Assembly (NCBI GenBank): GCA_013399115.1
Contig: VXAA01003927.1
Location: 125,811-189,810 of the forward strand
Direction of reading: 5' to 3'
DNA: 64,000 nt
Origin: Anseranas semipalmata
Taxonomy: Eukaryota; Chordata; Aves; Anseriformes; Anseranatidae
In this document: piece by piece, positions 12,639-26,400 of the stretch
Layout of the letters: each line of letters opens with the position of its first letter
How positions within the stretch are numbered: position 1 is the first letter of the stretch
Notes under the pieces: generated by a model
Database searches by the model: none
Seen by the model: the letters and a program-made list of their open reading frames with translations, nothing else
What the model was told of the DNA's origin: nothing
Translations under genes and position numbers: made by a program

Positions 12639-13190
12639 CTGAAAGCACACCCACTGCATCCAAACCTGACATTTAGCATTGGTCTCCCCACCACAGGAAA
12701 CCAGGACAGCTATTCAGCAAGGAGATCCCCATCTCGGGAGGACAAAGGTGCTTTCCAAGTAAGAAAAAACCAAGTGCCTTACAGGAAAGTTTCAGACAAG
12801 CGTTACGGCCTCACAACCCATCACGGACAGCTCTGAAACACTGGCTTCTGAAAGGCAAGTTTGCAAGAGCTCTGATGAGCCCGTCCCTCCTTGAGCCCTC
12901 CCCTAGGCGGGCCCTTCCAGGAGCCCCGATCCACCCCGGAGCTGTAACCCGAGTCCTTGCCGCCTTTCAGAGTCATTTTCCGAGCACCTCCGGTTCGGGA
13001 GCGGCTGGCCCGGTGCTAGCTGGAACGAGTTTGCTCCGATCTGCCGGCATCAGAGTCGTGGGTCGGCTCTGCTGCTGGCAGGAGGAGCACCAGCAAGGTC
13101 TGGGAACTGGCACCCTCTGGTCCCACTGCACCAGTTCGCCCCGTGCCAGCTGCTCACTCGCTGCCCCAGAGCCTTTGGAGAGCAGGGAAC
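12639..13190 (-). promoter_or_regulatory. Candidate LPAR2 promoter and non-coding first exon
   Basis: Between about 12,880 and 13,190 CpG dinucleotides are frequent in an otherwise CpG-poor region. Just below, the minus strand has a near-perfect splice donor, TTTCAG|GTAAGA, with the last exon base at 12,639. LPAR2 needs a 5' non-coding exon because an acceptor sits ten bases before its ATG, and this is the best-looking source I found in the 14 kb upstream. A second donor-like site lies near 13,155. The link to LPAR2 is inference only. Confidence 0.3.
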
Positions 13191-16100
13191 AACCAGGTGT
13201 GTTCCTGCGATGGAAGAGGTGTCTGGCTGCCTCTGTACCAGAAGTCTATTTTCGTAGCACAGCTGTAGTGCAGAGGCTGCAGCTGAGCACCCCCATCTCA
13301 AGTGTACTGTTTGGTCTGGATGTGGTCCCCCCCACTGCAGCAGACACTCTGTGCCACACAGAAAACCTTGACATGGGTAAGAATAGGGGGGGAAACTTTT
13401 GGTAAGGCATAAGAGATGTCATGAGACAATGTAAACTGAGGTACCTGCTGGGAACAGATTTCCCTACCACAACTCAGTACCAATGCATGCCACTACTAGA
13501 AGAAGCACTGACATTTCAGACATGTCAGTCTAGCTAGTCCTTGGCATATCAAAGATTATTTTATCCAAGTACGGTACAAATACAAACAGCACACTTCGTG
13601 CTAACAAACCATAGTTGTATAAGTTATGAACAAGAAACAAAACACCAAATTTGTGACATACATTCATTTTGATTTATGCCTCTTGAAAAGGCCCCAACAA
13701 TTTCCATTCCACTCCAATTTCCTATTCTCCCACCCTCCTCCTACCATCATCTGTTCCCCAAGGAACAATGTTATCACCAAGCACAACCCTAATCTACTGC
13801 CAGTCAGATACATGACAGAGCTTGGCAGAGCCAAATTATGTTTTGTAAAGCAGGCAGGAGATTTACAAGGAGAGCCCAACACAAAGGGGCAAGAGATAGG
13901 GCCAAAGATCCAAGGAATCATTAACAGAACAGGCCAGCCAAGAAATGGAAGCAGGTCAGCAGTAGCACTAGCAGAAGAAAAGACAGCTGAGTAGGACAGG
14001 CTGAGCTACCAAAGGGACAACTATCAAATACTACAGAAGCTTTAATAACCACCAAGCTCCCAAAGCTCTCCCTCCTTTCTACCTCTATGTCCTGCAGCCT
14101 CCAAAGGTCAAAATCATGCCAGAAAGCTCACACAGGCTACAAAAAGATTCAGAAAGAACCAATCATTGCCACCTGCTTAAAAATCCCGTACCTTCAGCCT
14201 GGTGATGAAACCTGCAAGACCATACCAGGCACAGGGGCCTTTCCCAAGATTTCTACATGCATTTTAGAAGCAGAAGGATGTTGCTTGAATAAGTGTCCCA
14301 GAGTCCTTTCTCAGAAGAGCTGAATTTTAACAGACTTGCTTTCTCATAGCAGAGAACAACCAAGGTACCAAGAAGTCAGGTCCTAACATGGAAAGCCAGA
14401 GATCCTTGCTGTAGCTAGACCCTTTGGTCACAGATTTATGACAATATTGTTGTTACACAAAGTCATTTCTGAAGTGACACAAGGCTGATCCTTCACCTCC
14501 CCACATGGCATTTATTACCCATTTGGTTACATGATCACTAAGACCAAAGAGGCCCAAGTGCAGGCTGGAGTAAAACAGCCCCCCTCCCCATTTCCCCAGC
14601 CCTTCCTTCAGTCTGCTCCAGTCCTCGTGCTGCCAGCAATGGGTTTAAGCCTGGTCCAACTCACCACTGGTGCACGAGCAGCAGAGATGAGAGAAGCAGA
14701 ACCCAGGTTAGGGCAGCCATGTGGCTGCAGCACTGGCATCAATAGGCTTGAGACAGTTAAAGCCACACATGCTCTGTGGCTGTAGTGTTTGGGACGGCAG
14801 CAGGCTTTCAGGTTTCAAACTGGCACTCACCAAGCACTTTAGAGGCGATGTTCTCATAAACAATCAAACACCCAGAGCAATCAGGAAAACGGCCCAGCAT
14901 AACTGGTTTCGACTGAAGTGTCAACAATCCATCACAATAGCTCAGCACGTCAGACAGACCCAGCAAGTTTGCAGCACCAAGTGCTGACAAAGGGGCAGAA
15001 GCATGTTTGCAGTTCTGTCCCCACACACGCCAGATTCGGGACAAAGGGGGGTACAAGAAATGTCAGGTTGGATCAGGCCAGGGCTTGTATAAGCCTGTCA
15101 CAGACAGTATCTGCTTTCACATGGAAGTGAAAGAATATTTCTGACCTTGAAACATTTTTTCTATTTATTTTTTTTTTAATAACAATACAAAAGTACTAAC
15201 TTTACTTCTCTGCATAACAGAAAACAGTACTTATTTGCAGATTTGGGGAATATTTGAAGGCACTGAGACACATTTAGTTTGCATTTCTAACCTAACAATA
15301 TGTATGACTGACTAGACCCTTCACAAGCTCACCTTTCAGGGTGCTACCTGCAAAAACAATCACACCTAAAAACCTCATATCAACTTTTGCAGCTGCGCAA
15401 GCACTTAAAGATTGAGCTCAGGTATCTCCCAACAACAACGCTGCTGGAGTGAGCACCAAACACAAGCAAGACCCAGGAGACCAGATACCCATCATGTCCA
15501 GCCCCTCTGTTACCACCCTTCCCTTCCAATCACTCTGGGAGCTTTCCTGTTTTCACCCATTCAGAAGGGGTTCACAGTGCATCCTGCAGCGTTTCCCCAC
15601 AAGGAGAAAGGCCGCTCAAGCAGAGTAACCTGATCTTGATGCAGCCTGCAGATCTGATCACATTCTGGTGCCCAGCAGAGAACTGGTAGAGAAACATTTC
15701 CAAAGTCAGATGTTCCCCTGCCTGTTATTACACTTCTGTTTTTCAAAGCAAAGTTAATTGCTTTAGTAGATTTTGCATTTTTAAACAAACTCAAAGCCAA
15801 GATTTTTCTTTAAGCCTCATAGCTGTGACTGTTCCTGTTGATGACAATCTGAAGGGTTTTTTTTTCCCCCCTCTTTACTGTGACCCCTCTGCTGGAATCC
15901 CTGGAATGTTAAAAACCTTCAGGAAGGAGCATTCCCCCTCCTTCCCTCAACCCCCCCGCAGGTCTCCGCAGAGAACTAGTTACTCAAATTAATACTTCCC
16001 AAGTCCCAACTGGCCCAGAGATTCACAAACCCTCAGTGAGGAGCACTCCCTAGGATACAACAAAACGACAACACGGTTCTTACAGCTTCAGCTCACAGCC

Positions 16101-19100
16101 ACAGCTTTCGATGGGAAGCAGCATATACATCAGTGTTAGAAATGCAGGAATTTCATAACACCCACTGCTGCTGAAATGCAGCCAACTCCGAGGTGGAACA
16201 GAGCTGTGTTTGCAAGCCTACAGCATCAAAGAACAGTTTTCAACAAAGGTATGGAAGAAATTGGTGCCCACCACAGCCTTGCCTACAACAGGAATTTTCT
16301 TTCACTCTGGCAAGTTAGCAACCATTTACAATCAATTAATTGCTCCAGAACAAATCACAGGGAACCAGGAAAATTCCTCTCCTCCTCTCACCTCCCTGAC
16401 ATTTGCCCTGGCTGCGTTTTGATACTTCACATCAAGGCATTTCCATAGTGTAGACAACACCTTAAATTAACATGGGGAGACCACTGAAGCAAAACATAAC
16501 ATTGGATCTCGTCACATTTGCCTTGTTTAACAAGATGGAGAAACAGCTGACAAAGAATGGCCTGGATATTCTCTCAAACGCACCTGGGTCCTGGCGAAAC
16601 AACACTCTTACCTTCCCCAGGTAACTATCCTGGAAATGGATTTTGGGGCGCGTAGGGCTAGCTTCCTTCTGCACAGTTACTGCCTATTCAAGCACTCTCC
16701 AAGATGAAAACATTTGCTCTGCAGCAGTGGAGAGAAAACAGGGCAGGGAGGGAAGAGAGGGTTATTTGCAGTGGTGTTTTGTTTGGAGTCAGGATGGTCT
16801 AGGGGCCCCTCTGCTGCTGCTCCTCCTAATTCACACAGGAAGAAGGAGATTATCCTACACAGAGACAAGCAATACTGAAGGCAGAAGCAGCAGTTCAGAG
16901 AAAGAATAGCTTGGCCCCTGCATGATGTCACGTTATTAGAAGCCACAGTGAGGTTAAAATCAAGTCAGGATGCTGTGTTTATGAAGCAGGACTCGGCCTC
17001 ATCTTCACCCAAAGATAATTTCATCTGGCACTTCGCACTATTGTCAATAAAAACAAAACTGGATGGAAATTCCCTTCCTGTGAGCCACATGCAGGCAGCC
17101 CTCAGCTCAGGCTCCCTTTGCAAGGAGGCTGCACCCTGCCTTGCTCTGAACTCCTCTGATCTTGGCTGGCACCCAGCAAGATGAAGTCTCCCTGTTTAGT
17201 TGGCACTCGCTGGAAAGTCAGGGAACTTTACAGGCACTCAAGCTCCACATGCCTCAGCCTTTGCTTTTATAGGGATTATTTCTGAAAACCCACTTCCCCC
17301 GTGTCTCCATTTGGTTTAATGTCAGATGCCTGCAGCTTATGGCTGGAGAGTCATAAAAAGCATTTAACATGCCTTTCTGCTTAAGTCTGGAAAGAAAAAA
17401 CAAAACCAATTCAGAAAAGCCTCCAGCTAAAGAATAAGCAGATGCAGCACAACCACTGCTTTATCTTGAGCAAGAGCATCAGGGACAGACACATAGCTAC
17501 TATCCCTGAGCAAGAAAAGGGAATATCTGTCTCTTCAAAGAAATGTGACTTCCTCACCGCCTTTGGGGCGGTCTTGGTCAAGCAAAATGCTTGGTGAAGG
17601 CAACATGGCTTTTCCTCAGTTGGATGAAGGTTTCAGATCACTCCAGGGATATTTCATTATGCCCACAACTGCCTTGTCAATGCACTGAACCATGCTACCA
17701 AGTCTTGCATTTTTTCTTAAGGATCAGTTCCCACAAGAGTGAGGTCATGTAAAAGGCACAAATTACAATAGCCCTACTTTAAAAAATAAAATAAAACGCA
17801 AGTTCATGACCCTCTTTAGTGCCTGGAAGACTTGACAAGTCCAGCTGCTAACACCTGAAAACTAATACCAAAAGCAGAAGAGCCCAACACCGATCACTTG
17901 AATTTTTGGGGGTTTGGGGTTCTCACAACTAATAATTGTTCAGCAGTGGAGGACCAGCAAAGTGGATTTTATGATGCAAAATCCCCTTTGTTAGGGCATC
18001 AGGAGCTCTATAATCAGCAGCTTCCTCTGCTCCCAGCCTAGAACAGCCGCCTTTTGTAGAATTTAAAAAGGAAGCTCGACACTGGCCACAAGCGGAGGTT
18101 AAACAGCACCTGAGGCCATGGTTTCTACCTGTAGCAAGAGGTATGTTCAAGCAGCACAACCCTTCCTTTACCAATCTTTTCCCCACCACATCCCTTGAGA
18201 ACATTCAAGCAATAGTTAGCAAACCTTTCCTGCTCTACCTTAGTCCTGCAGCTGTGGTCTAAGTGCCTTTCCTGTGCAGACCCAGCTGCTTGGTCAGCAT
18301 CCAAACCCATTTGTTTCTCATTGCCTTTGCTGCCAGTGCCTGGAGCCTGTTTGCCCTTCACCTTATCGGTAAGCATGGGGTAACTGAAATGACTTCGATA
18401 AAGTCGGGTCGCAGTCTGACCCGTAACGACCAAGGTTTCCATTACAAATGAGAGGGTCTTTTCTACTTTTGTCCATGAGTACGTACTATTAATTCCTGAC
18501 CTGATCACTTTTGGTGACATTTTACTAGCTTTAGAAAGCCAGTAGCTTTTAAGCACTTTTCTAATGGAAGATTCCTTCAGACACTTGCTTCCATGCCTTC
18601 TTCTGTGGCAAAGGCTTCAAAAGCAACAAGAAAGCTCTTGCTCCTTAACCAAGTCATTCTTGTAAAACACATAGGAAGTCTACAGGTTCCATTTATTAAC
18701 TAGATTTATACTGAGAAATAAACTGGTTTCAAGAGAGTTGTGTAAGATACCTACAAAACTGCCTCTAGGCCCTTGGATGCCAAGTATCAAACTTGCTGTA
18801 TAAGCAAAGCTTGAATTACAGCTCTACAAGTCTTTTTTTAAAATAAATGATAGAGAAGAGCAGCCAGTGCCCTGAAAGGATTCCAGCCACAAGCTGTGGG
18901 CCTGAATGGGTAGACATAGATTTGATTTAGTTCATTCCAAATTTTCCATTGCACATGCTTTTCTTGTATGTCCTAAGGTGTATGACACCTACAGGCATGT
19001 CTGTACTGCAATACAAATGAAGAGATGGAATTATCTTGGCACCTTTTAGCAAAAATGCACTAAGCAAAATGTTTTCTGAACTTGAGCTGGGTGAGTTTTG

Positions 19101-22100
19101 GCTGATCAGGTATGCCTGGCTCACTTTCTTTCCCAGCTTCCACATGGTTATAGGTACCATTACTCTGTGCATTCACACGAACAGGAACATCACAAAACAT
19201 GCTGGGGCAGGGGGGAGAGAGAAGAAAATAAAAGCTGTTTGTCTCCAGCGGCATGAACTCCCAGCAAGAGATGCAGAGGAGCTCACTTTTCACTACCTCA
19301 TCTGCCCAGCACTCTGCTGCATCCGATCCGCTAATTAATTGTTGGAAGACAGCTTTTAAAAATAAAACAAGAAAGCAGTAATGCTGACATATCTTATACC
19401 CTGCAGTATTCCAGATGTGTTAAAGTTAATACACAATGTATGGATAGGAATCATTTTATTCACCACTAAACAAGGAATACACACACCACTTCTCCTGCTG
19501 TGAAACCATCCGCTGCAGTGCAAGACAACAAAACAGCTTAGGAGGAGGAATTAAAGTAAGTTTTGTACCTACTGGTGACTGCTAGAATAGCAAGGCAGAA
19601 CATAACAGCCTACATGGATCTTTAACTATAACTGAGCAAGGAAGCATCCTGCACAAGGGTAACATTAGTACTTCTCACCCTAAAGGAATGAGACCTCCCA
19701 TCCAAATATAACAGATCCCAAACACAACCCTGAGTTATGTCTAAGCTTAGCCTCAGGAAGACAGTAGAGGTGCCATTTTATAAATAGCTTCACATAGCAA
19801 CCCCTTCTCAACTCGCAGATTCATGGAAAGACCTTTCCTATCTGGTCACAAAAACATTTAAAGGCAACTTATCTTCTTGTAAGCATTCACTCAGCATATT
19901 GTGCATACATGCTATGCAGAGACCACTAAGATTTAGCGCGCTGTAAGTCCACATGCCCCAGTGACTCCTCTTGAAGCAGGCTGCAGGTAACCCGCAAGGG
20001 AACCCCAACCCATAAATCAGCTTCTTGTACCACCACCTCATAGTTGGGCTGGTTTTAAGAAGCAGCAAAAACTCCGCCTCATTTCACATTTTAAGAAGCA
20101 CAACCAGTTAATCAAATACTGATACACTTCTTACCCTTAGAAGATGGAATCTGTGAAGCATAAAAGCTCCCAGAAAAAGCCTGCTTCTGGGAAACCAGCA
20201 GCAAACCCCAAGGAACTCCCATGTTCCCCCCACCAAAGCCTTAGACTATAACCAGGCCAGTAGTCCCTATCTTTATGTTCTAGGGTTGCTGTTTCAGATG
20301 CAAATGATGATGAAATGCTAAAGGTTCAAAAGGTAACACCTGTGAACGAAGCCTGTTTTCAGCTAACACATGGCCTGAACTGTCTTTTTTTTTTCTTTTC
20401 CCAAAGACTCTCCTGCTGAGGGTAATTTTAAGAAATATCTCACATGTGTGTTTTAATCTCCATTTAGCTTCTCCAATTAGATAATGAGAATATGGGACAA
20501 AAGTTTAAATGGAAAATAAAAATAAAAAGGAAAAGAGAAGACCAAGATCAGGACCAAAGCCTCGAGCTCCCTAGGAAAAGGTAACGCCTTTTGCATTGCT
20601 CACCCTTGCTTTGTTAGAACACTGGAAAGGGAATCCCTCAGCAGTCTTTACTGGAAAAACCTGAAAAGTTTTCCCCTTAAGAGTTCCAATACTTGCAGGT
20701 TTATTTGCTTTGAGTTTTTTAGAAGGATAAAGGTAAACTAAAGAGCTCCTTTATTGGAGGGCAGGAAATTTGGGGCAGGTCTGCTGAATTTGTCTGAGCT
20801 GCACTCTAACCTAGCCTGCTAGCAATTAGCGATTAGCAAATGAGAAATTCCAACTGGCTTCTCCAAGGAAAGGGCATCTCTGCTCCCTGCCTAAAATTAA
20901 CTGGTGCTTGAATTTTCCTAATTTAATTCAGAGTCCAGCATATGCAGCCCAGCTGAGATCCTTGTTTGTGGAGTCCTGGGGCCTTTAACCTACTTAATGA
21001 CACGAGGACTGAGTGAAGCTCAGAGGTACTGTGACTGGCTGAGATTAGGTGGTTGTATTGTGCTCTGAATTCACACTGGCTAATTGGAGGGGAAAAAAAA
21101 AGAAAGCTTGAAGTAAATTGTTTTTGCTGATTAAAAAAAAAATCTTGAGAAGATTGCTGTGGTTTCATGTTATCTGTTAAATGGAAAATGCTGGTGTCCT
21201 CTGTGATGTAGCTCTGAGCTGGAGGGCTAGACAGCTAACTCCATAAGGTGCTGCTGTGAAAACAGCTGGCTGCACGGAGTATTAGTAGCTGACAGGAGAT
21301 TTGCAAGAGCTTCCCCGCTCCAGCCTTGTAGTAGGAATTACGAAAAAGACTACGAGGTGGTTCCTTGTCAGTGTTTCACAGGACTGACCCAGGGTTGGTG
21401 CCTGTCCCTTGCCATACATTTGTGCGGCTGAGGTTGTTGAAGTGAAGATACAGAGTCAAGGAGGTGGGAGAACGTGAGGAAATGATGTTTCCCCTCCCTG
21501 CCAAGTTTGTTTGAAATTCAGCATTTCAGTTTCCAAACCAAACCATGTTAGCTGTGGCTGGATGTCAGAAAATCCCCGTCCCAGGCAGGAGGAGAGATGT
21601 TTCTGCCTCTGTGTCCAAGCTCTCCCCATGCGAGTGAGACCTGGCAGCGGTACAACTGGCTGGAAGCGTTGCTTTGGCAGCTCTTGCCCTCAACAAATTA
21701 CCAGCTCTGCAGAAAGCAGCGAGTAATGAGGAGTTACAAGGTAAGAGCGAGTGTGTTTTTTCTAAGAGCATTTTTGTATGTATTGGACCGCTGGAAGGAA
21801 AAGCGGAGGGCAGAAGTGGATGGCAGAAGTTGTGCTGTATGAACCCCTACCATTTCTCCTCTGTAGGATGACTCTCCTACTTAACTATTTCAGTGTGCAA
21901 CAGGAAAAGGAAACTAGGGTGTTACCAGGGATCCTATTCTGGCTCTGCTGGTTCCTCAGATTATGAGTTCTTGTGGGGAAATGCCACCTTCGTTTTACAG
22001 AGACCTGAGTGCAGCTGGTACTTTTAATAATAGTCCACTAAGTGTTTACTTAAGCCTTCACTATGCTCATTTAACAAACACAGGGCAAACTTATAATCAA

Positions 22101-22985
22101 ACACCCAGTAATTTATTACAGAAGCTCTACAGTAAAAGATAACTTAACATTCAAGAATTCAAAGCAATATATTAACAAATGTACATTGCTCCAGAGATGC
22201 AAACTCTCTTTAGGCTAAACTGTACAAATGCTAAGAGACTGTTAGCATTTCTTTTACAACTTTGTTAAGAAACGGGACCAAAACATGGTCTGTTGATGAG
22301 ATGAAAGAGACTTGGAAGGTAGATTGTTAACCTCTTCAGCTCGTTGGGAAAGTCTAATGTTTTCTTTTAGCATTTAGCTCTGGCATCTTCATACCTGTGC
22401 TAGTGTCTTTGCAGCTGATGGTAATCACTGAAAATAACCCTAGTGCAGGGTTATTTTCCAGAATAAAACCAGAAGTTTATACTGTCCTTTGAATTTTATA
22501 CGGTATACACAGCCAAGCACCAAGGGAATGTGTAACATTGCCCACCTTACAGTGCAAAGCTATCCCCAGGGATGAGCCGTATAGGAAGACTGTCTTCCGC
22601 ATGCGTGTGTCACGAGATGGCACTACAGGACAGAGTCCTCTCACGTTGCAATGTGGTGGGCAGAAAATCTGCTGCAGGGGGGCAGAAAGGAGCCTTGGGG
22701 CATCCACACGCAGGTGAGATGGAGACCCAGCAAGTCAGGGTAACCTTATCTTAGACAGAAGAGAATCTTCTCATCTGCTAGGGGTTCAGCCCCTTGATGA
22801 CAGCACCAGCACCACAAGTATCGCAGAAGCTCAAAATGATTCCAGGGAGACAGAGTTAATGTTTTGGAGAAATGGATCCGGCTCAGAGGGTGGCAGTGGC
22901 TTTCATCTTTATAAAATGTCTTTGTGCTGACTAGCAAGTGGAAGTTCCAGCAACAGGCATCCGGAGCTTTGCCCATGTACCCTGT
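13191..22985. other. LPAR2-GMIP intergenic region, no gene recognised
   Basis: Nearly 10 kb in which I recognise no protein-coding exon, tRNA or structured RNA on either strand. It has scattered short A or T runs and no obvious young transposon. Open frames here are short, lack similarity to known proteins, and do not join into splice chains. Confidence 0.5.
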
Positions 22986-23417
22986 TTTATTAGAATTATG
23001 CACAAAAACGCTGTGAAATAAAAACAAGAAAAATCAGTGCTTGTTGCAGCTGCCAGCCCATGGCCACTGGGGAATGTTTTCTGTCCACTGTCCTACATTT
23101 TAGTTACCTCCCGCCTGGCTACATCCTTCTAGCCAGACAAGCTGTGTTTCCTTTACTTCTGTTGTGCTTCATGCTAAACTGGGCATGTTCCACAGAGAGA
23201 GACACGGGGCTCATATGGGTCTGCTAACAAATAAGCAAATCCTGGGCTAGCTCCAAGCCTGCCAGGTAATTCACAGCAGAAGCCTTTTTACCAGCCTGCC
23301 TTGTAAATACAACAGCTAGGATGTTATTCTCACACCATTGCTATTCGAGTCTTCAGCAGGAAGCGTGGCATGGGATTTCACTCCTCACTCTCTTTCCGCT
23401 GCTTTTAGCTGTCACGT
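22986..23417 (-). other. GMIP: Probable GMIP 3' UTR
   Basis: This follows the GMIP TAA stop (23420-23418) on the minus strand and ends at an AATAAA hexamer read on the minus strand at 22991-22986. That gives a 3' UTR of about 430 bases. No coding potential recognised. The end point is inferred from the hexamer. Confidence 0.5.
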
Positions 23418-26400
23418 TTAGGGGATTTTCTCTGGGAGCGTCTCTGGGCTGAGTTTCACTGCAGTGGACCCCGCGCTCTCCAGAGAAGCCTCAGGGGATG
23501 CTGAAGTGTCCTCGGCTTTAAACTTCGAGATGATCCTGGCGGTTTCCTCTGTGATCTCAAAATGTTTGAGCTGCTGTTTGCCTCCTGAGCGGCGCTTGAG
23601 CGTGCTTGTGTCGGGCGAGCTGTTCCTGCTCCTGGTCCTCTCCTCCACGATGTCCTTTGCTGTGGAGCTGCTGTCGGTAGGGCTGCCTTCTGCACCGGAG
23701 TCCATTGCCATGCTGGATAACGTGGTAGTCCTCAAGGGCAAACTGGAAGGCTTGGGAATGACTGGTTTTGTTTTTGCCTGTGCGCGGATGTATTTTACAG
23801 GCTGCCGACTGAAATGGCCCCGGGGCTGGGTCCCTAGGACCGTGTCCGAATCGCTGTCTGTCTTTTCCGGCACAGAGTCCTCCAGGTCCTCCAGCTCAGA
23901 GCCAAGGCTTGTATTCATCTCTGAACAAAAAAATTAGACAGTTATCTTAGGACATGGTTACTACAACAGATAATTTTGGCCAATGATTTCTGTTGCTGTT
24001 AGAAAGGATACTCAAAGCACTGCTGTATTATGAGGCTAAAACTCTACCCTCTAACAGCTTTGTTAATCAGGAGCAATTGTGAGATACACATATGAGAGAG
24101 GCACAAGGTATGAATCAGATTTATATTCTTAAAGCTGTCCTCAGTGCATCGAAGCCAGGAGAGCTGGCGGAGGACTATGGGCCTGAGAGCTGAGGCAGCA
24201 CACGCTCAGCACCAGAGAACGCGCTCACGCTGCCAGGCAAGCTGTGCAGTGGTGTTCTGCGGTCAGCTGTCTGCAAAGACTGAAGAGCGATGCTGAAAAG
24301 GGCCCAGCTACGCTTTCTCCGCTGCCTAATGTAGAGGCAGACAGGGGCAGGAGGTGCGCGAGACGGCAGACAAGGTACAAGACAACCTGCAACAGCATCA
24401 TGATCGCCACTTCGTTTACCTAGGGCATCCGTGCTTAATGGGCTGTGGGCTCCCTCCAGAGTCAGCTCATTGATGGCTTCCCTGGAAGACGAGTTAGCAG
24501 ACACATAGTCCACATTTAAACCATGCTTGGAGGAGAAATTCTGTTGGAAAAAGCCATGAGTGTTTATACAGGACTCTCATTTGACATGAAGATACAGTCA
24601 GCTCCCACTTCACCCCAACTGCTGTTATAGCCAAGTGAACGGAGGCATCCGCTTGAGCTGAGAATGCCTTGATTTCTCTCAGATTATCTATAACACTTGG
24701 GGGAAGAGGGAGGGAGTGCGCAGAAGGCCACAGGGATGGGCCATAAGAAAAAGGTTTGGTTCAAGACCTGCCCAGTGCAGCGTCCAGGCTGGCAGACCCC
24801 AGCTGTCACTGAACTCGCCCCAGAAAGCGGCCGTTGCTTTCTGTGGAGCAGCGAGCTGAGACTGAGATGCCCGTGCCCCAGGTGACTGACGCAGCCCGCT
24901 TCGAACAGAAAGGGGGAAACGTCAGCAACCGAGCCGTTAACTGTGGCACCGTCATTATGCTCAAACGAATGGGAGGGTGAGGGAAGGACACAGGGATGCT
25001 TGGGAGTCGGAGCTCGCATGGAACCAGTGTGAGTTTGCACAAGGATCAGGACACCCGAACAGGGGCTCCAGAAGTTGGTTTTATTAATTACAAAATGAGA
25101 GCGCCCTTAGAAGCAACTCCCCTTTCTAAAGGTTGGCGACACCTGTAGAATTTGGTCATGCCGCAGAAGTTTGTAAAATGGCCTTGAAAATAGTCGAAGG
25201 CAATAGCTGTGTATATCTCAGTGCTTAATGTGCAGGTTTATTAACCCTGCAGCTTTTCTGCACCCAGGAATTGAATTGTGTCTATGCTGGTGATTTTTTT
25301 TCAGCTGTCTTCACAGTTATTTCCAGTTTCTGCTTCCTCAGTGAGCTGGTCCTGTACAGAAAGCAGTGTTCCTGCCTGGCAGCCACGGATGTGATCATTG
25401 CAGACGTGGACTGTCTTGCACATAAGCATCCATGACTCAAAAGCAGGAGGCAGAGAGCCCCAAACTGGGATCGGACTCCCTTTGGCTTAACTTTAGGAAA
25501 GTAACTTCCTCTTTTTCACTCATCAAACCAGCTGTGAAAAGGAAAGGCCAGCCATGGCTGGCTCGGGGATGGTATGCCAATTTGTTTTTTTTAAAGTGCT
25601 GTGAAGTATGTGTGAACTATTGTGAGGAAAGAGCCGAGCTTGGGAAGAACTCGGAGCCCTAAGTAGCAGGGGGGAGGAAAAAAAGAAAACAAAAAGGATC
25701 CATGGCCACGGATCAGGAATGCAGCAGAGCCCTGTAGGGTTCTACCAGGAACCTGCTGGGTCTGATGCGCCCGCAGTTGCTTCCAGACTTGTAGAGCTGT
25801 TTACACAGAGAAACAGCAGCGTCCCAGGTAATTTAGTGTGGAGAAACCCACAATTTTTCAGAATGACTGCAATCTAAAACATGGAGCGAAAACACCATCC
25901 AGAGTGGTCTGAGAAGCTGATGAGTGATCTGTAGCTTACAATTTTTTTTTCCTAATTCTCCCACTCCATGTACAACAGGCTCTCTGCTCCTTCCTCTTGG
26001 AGTAACCCTCTGATAGCAAACAGTTTTGTTTTCTGTGAAACAAGTTCTCTTTAAGTGCTAGTCCGCCTTCCTGTCCCTACAGCAGGGTCAGTAAGCCCAG
26101 CTCTGTGTCTGGAAGCTCTACCTCTAGAGTTATATTCTGGACTGTGTTTGGGCTCTGATGTCCTTCATCCTTTTCTGTCGATGCTTCTTGCGAAGGGTTT
26201 TCACATCCGAGGGATAAGGATGAAGGCAGGTCATCCATCCCAAACACCCTTTCGTAGTTCTGAATGAGAAACTCCACAATCTGGGCTTGATACCCAGAGT
26301 CAACAAGGCATGACATTGAGACATCGCTCCCTGAGCCTGGCCGGATCAGAGTGGGCCCAAATACTATGCCCAGGTTGTTTGGGGACATCTTGTTCTCTTC

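Noticed and set aside
26077..26121. Donor CT|GTAGGG near 26,079 as the end of GMIP exon 19
   Set aside because: It leaves phase 2, and exon 20 then reads into a stop; the donor at 26,122 gives phase 0 and an open frame through the end.
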